Shown: positions 5,188 to 6,965 of the stretch, piece after piece
Numbering within the stretch: the first letter of the stretch is position 1
Layout: each line of letters opens with the position of its first letter
Assembly (NCBI GenBank): GCA_929200455.1
Contig: CAKMZR010000007.1
Location: 1-6,965, forward strand
Direction of reading: 5' to 3'
Origin: an uncultured Alphaproteobacteria bacterium
Lineage (GTDB): Bacteria; Pseudomonadota; Alphaproteobacteria; CAKMZR01
DNA length: 6,965 nt
Made by a program: the position numbers and the translations under genes
The notes under the pieces: model-generated
Seen by the model: only the letters and a program-made list of their open reading frames with translations
What the model was told of the DNA's origin: nothing
Databases searched by the model: none

Positions 5188-6021
5188 CTAGCCCGGCGAA
5201 GAATCCATATCATCCTCCAACTCCCAAGAAGGCTCCTCAGGAACATCATCCCACGACACGCCCTCCAACAATGCATAACTACGCTCATACCAAGGACTAT
5301 CACCATAGTTAAAACCCAACAACGACCCATAATAACGCGCCTCTTCCACAAGTCCTAACAACAAAGAACTCTCCACAAGACGGTGCAAAGCCTCCTCTAT
5401 GTAAAGAGTCGCTCCATAATCCCTCACTATCCCCTGATAACGACGCATAGCCGCCGCAAACTCTCCTCGTCGCTGATAATAACGTCCTATACGCAATTCA
5501 TGCCCAGCCAAACGACTCCTCACTATCTCCAACTTCTCTCGACCGTCTTGCGAATACACACTCTCAGGATATGCCGCTATCAAACGCTCAAACTGCTCTT
5601 GCGCCCTCTTTGTCCATCCCTGATCCCTTCCCGGCACCAACATGTCATCATAATAACAACGTCCCCTCAAATACTCCGCATACGGTTTTTCTCTATCTGC
5701 GGGATAAAGCTCCGTGTAGTACGTCACCAAAGACGATACCTGCGTACAGTCTCGCAAACGATAGTGTGCATACATCCTCAAAATAAGAGCACGCTTCGCC
5801 CACACCGTATAGGGATAGTGCTGATCCACCTCCTTGAAAATCTCTAGACTCCGACTAAAACGATCATTCAATAAAGAATCCAGTCCCTCATTGTACACCA
5901 CATGCAAAGGGCGAACCGCCTTCGCGTACTCCGGAACCTCAGACGCACAACCCCCCAACCACAACACCACCACTCCCCATAACAAAAATTTCTCCCACAC
6001 ACCCTTCTCTTGCCTCATCAT
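5188..6021 (-). CDS. bamD: Outer-membrane protein assembly factor BamD (lipoprotein)
   Basis: BamD is the essential lipoprotein partner of BamA in the machine that folds beta-barrel proteins into the outer membrane. The 277-residue protein has a lipoprotein signal peptide (FLLWGVVVLWLGGC) with lipobox LGGC and acylated Cys25. Ala at +2 fits outer-membrane sorting. TPR-like helices follow from about 40 to 250: NDRFSRSLEIFKEVDQHYP (52-70), YAEYLRGRCYYD, and AQEQFERLIAAYPES. Then come IGRYYQRRGEFAAAMRRY (178-195) and EEARYYGSLLGFNYGDSPWY (226-245). The acidic end (ELEDDMDSSPG) is probably flexible. It overlaps hemB by ATGA. Two adjacent ATGs can start it; the second (6018-6016) is better spaced, 7 nt, from AGGAG at 6030-6026. 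In many alphaproteobacteria bamD lies near lpxC or recN, so pairing with hemB is unusual. Its 3' end has a decayed copy at 4902-5067. Confidence 0.95.
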   Translation of the reverse strand: MMRQEKGVWEKFLLWGVVVLWLGGCASEVPEYAKAVRPLHVVYNEGLDSLLNDRFSRSLEIFKEVDQHYPYTVWAKRALILRMYAHYRLRDCTQVSSLVTYYTELYPADREKPYAEYLRGRCYYDDMLVPGRDQGWTKRAQEQFERLIAAYPESVYSQDGREKLEIVRSRLAGHELRIGRYYQRRGEFAAAMRRYQGIVRDYGATLYIEEALHRLVESSLLLGLVEEARYYGSLLGFNYGDSPWYERSYALLEGVSWDDVPEEPSWELEDDMDSSPG

Positions 6022-6965
6022 CCCTCTCCTCTACCCCCATCTTCTACCCCACCCCCGAAACGACACACCCAATCATACGCAAAATAACTCACAATCCCGC
6101 GCGCTCCCGCCCTCTTCAAACACAAAAAAGACTCCTCCACCAAACGCCACCTGCCCGCATCATCTCCACCCGCCTTCCAGATCATTTCATACTCACCAGA
6201 AACCTGATACGACAATACAGGAATATCAAAAGAACGAGACGCCAAAGACAAAACATCCATATACCACATCCCTGGCTTCACCATCAACATATCCGCTCCC
6301 TCAGATACATCCAGCGACAACTCCCTCATCGCCTCCCTCACATTCGCAGGATCCATCTGATAACTCTTCTTGTCTCCACGCAACAACCCGCCACTCGACA
6401 AAGCCTCCCGAAAAGGCCCGTACAGACATGACGCATACTTCGCACCATAACTCAGTATACGCGTCTTCTCAAATCCGGAACTGTCCAACGCAGCACGAAT
6501 GGAACCCACACGACCGTCCATCATATCAGACGGAGCCACCGTGTCACAGCCAGAAGCCGCCAAGACACACGCCATCTTTTCCAAAACCTTCACCGTACCG
6601 TCATTGTCAATCTCTCCGTCACACAAAAGACCATCATGACCATGCGACGTATAAGGATCCAATGCCACATCACAAATAATCATCAAAAAAGGACAACAGT
6701 CACGAATCGCTTGCACACACCGACACGCCAAATTCTCTTCCTTCAACGCCTCCCCCCCGTCCTCGGTACGCAAAGAACGATCCACAACAGGAAATATCAT
6801 CACACCACAAAGACCCTTTTCATACACCTCCACCACCCTCTTCAAGACCTCGTCTATGCTCATACGGTACACGCCCGGCATACCTTCTATCTCTTCTCGC
6901 TTCCCCGTACCCTCCAATACAAAAATCGGCCACAGCAAATCTTCCACACACACACGGCTTTCCGC
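6018..6965 (-). CDS. hemB: Delta-aminolevulinic acid dehydratase (porphobilinogen synthase), 5' end outside the window
   Basis: HemB joins two 5-aminolevulinate molecules into porphobilinogen, an early cytoplasmic step of heme synthesis. Counting from a GTG codon at 6953, the two active-site lysines are Lys172 in SYGAKYAS and Lys226 in MVKPGMWYMD. Other family motifs are IFPVVD (53-58), DPYTSHGHDG (99-108), PSDMMDGRVG (141-150), KKSYQMDPAN and SYQVSGEY. The metal loop is the Asp type (DVALDPYTSHGHDG) without the zinc-binding cysteines, so a magnesium-type enzyme is expected. The frame stays open to the window edge and reads AESRV before CVEDLLWP. This matches internal HemB sequence of the form NRLSVDDLIWP, so the GTG is not the real start and some 15-30 N-terminal residues are missing. 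The short Gly-rich end (GGGVEDGGRGEG) reflects the G-rich strand. The stop overlaps the bamD start by four bases. Confidence 0.97.
   Translation of the reverse strand, partial: AESRVCVEDLLWPIFVLEGTGKREEIEGMPGVYRMSIDEVLKRVVEVYEKGLCGVMIFPVVDRSLRTEDGGEALKEENLACRCVQAIRDCCPFLMIICDVALDPYTSHGHDGLLCDGEIDNDGTVKVLEKMACVLAASGCDTVAPSDMMDGRVGSIRAALDSSGFEKTRILSYGAKYASCLYGPFREALSSGGLLRGDKKSYQMDPANVREAMRELSLDVSEGADMLMVKPGMWYMDVLSLASRSFDIPVLSYQVSGEYEMIWKAGGDDAGRWRLVEESFLCLKRAGARGIVSYFAYDWVCRFGGGVEDGGRGEG
6026..6030 (-). promoter_or_regulatory. Ribosome binding site of bamD inside the end of hemB
   Basis: AGGAG on the minus strand (6030-6026) lies within the last hemB codons. It is 4 nt from the first bamD ATG (6021) and 7 nt from the second (6018). 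Together with the ATGA overlap this indicates coupled translation and favours the second ATG. Confidence 0.65.

Noticed and set aside
5834..6679. 281-codon open frame on the plus strand across hemB and bamD
   Set aside because: It is antisense to two clear genes, its protein is low-complexity Pro/Thr/Ser/His-rich, and G-poor strands rarely contain stop codons that need G. It is a shadow.
6951..6953. GTG as the start of hemB
   Set aside because: The codons upstream to the window edge continue in frame as HemB-like sequence, so this GTG is an internal Val codon and the gene is cut by the window.

Overview
The window looks like chromosomal DNA of an alphaproteobacterium. The evidence is the run tRNA-Leu, tig, clpP, a BamD whose C-terminal repeat has the alphaproteobacterial 'GFNYGDSPWY' form, and a HemB with the Asp-type metal site (ALDPYTSHGHDG) instead of the cysteine zinc site. 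I cannot place it below class. Its base composition is unusual. The plus strand is rich in C and A and poor in G across almost the whole window, whichever strand carries the gene. Plus-strand genes therefore use C-ending codons and encode Lys/Gln/Asn/Pro-rich proteins, while minus-strand genes are rich in Gly/Val/Glu/Arg. This fits strong replication-strand mutation bias, with the plus strand as lagging strand, and may suggest a specialised or host-associated lifestyle. That last point is inference.

Layout. 5-1054 (+): a NeuB-family nonulosonic (sialic-type) acid synthase. 1134-1218 (+): tRNA-Leu(UAG). 1334-2785 (+): trigger factor. 2786-3072: intergenic region with a 76-nt tandem repeat and a second flanking direct repeat. 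3073-3708 (+): ClpP protease subunit, ending in an A-tract next to a C-tract that forms a G-quadruplex motif on the minus strand. 3709-4053: intergenic region with C-rich repeats and, close to the next start codon, a strong hairpin. 4054-4779 (+): an unrecognised Gln/Asn/Lys-rich soluble protein. 4768-4860: a segment where the skew disappears, with nested complementary segments (possible structured RNA or inserted repeat). 4902-5067 (-): a decayed partial duplicate of the 3' end of bamD. 5188-6021 (-): bamD, encoding an outer-membrane assembly lipoprotein. 6018-6965 (-): hemB, cut at the window edge and overlapping bamD by an ATGA.

Functional picture. tig and clpP form a protein-folding and quality-control block behind a tRNA gene. 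clpX, the usual partner downstream of clpP, is absent, and an unknown gene sits there instead. On the opposite strand, hemB (tetrapyrrole synthesis) and bamD (outer-membrane protein insertion) look co-transcribed and translationally coupled. The two blocks converge on the region of about 4780-5187, which holds the pseudogene fragment and the compositionally odd segment. The strongest leads are the unknown gene with its leader hairpin, the skew-breaking segment, and the bamD fragment.
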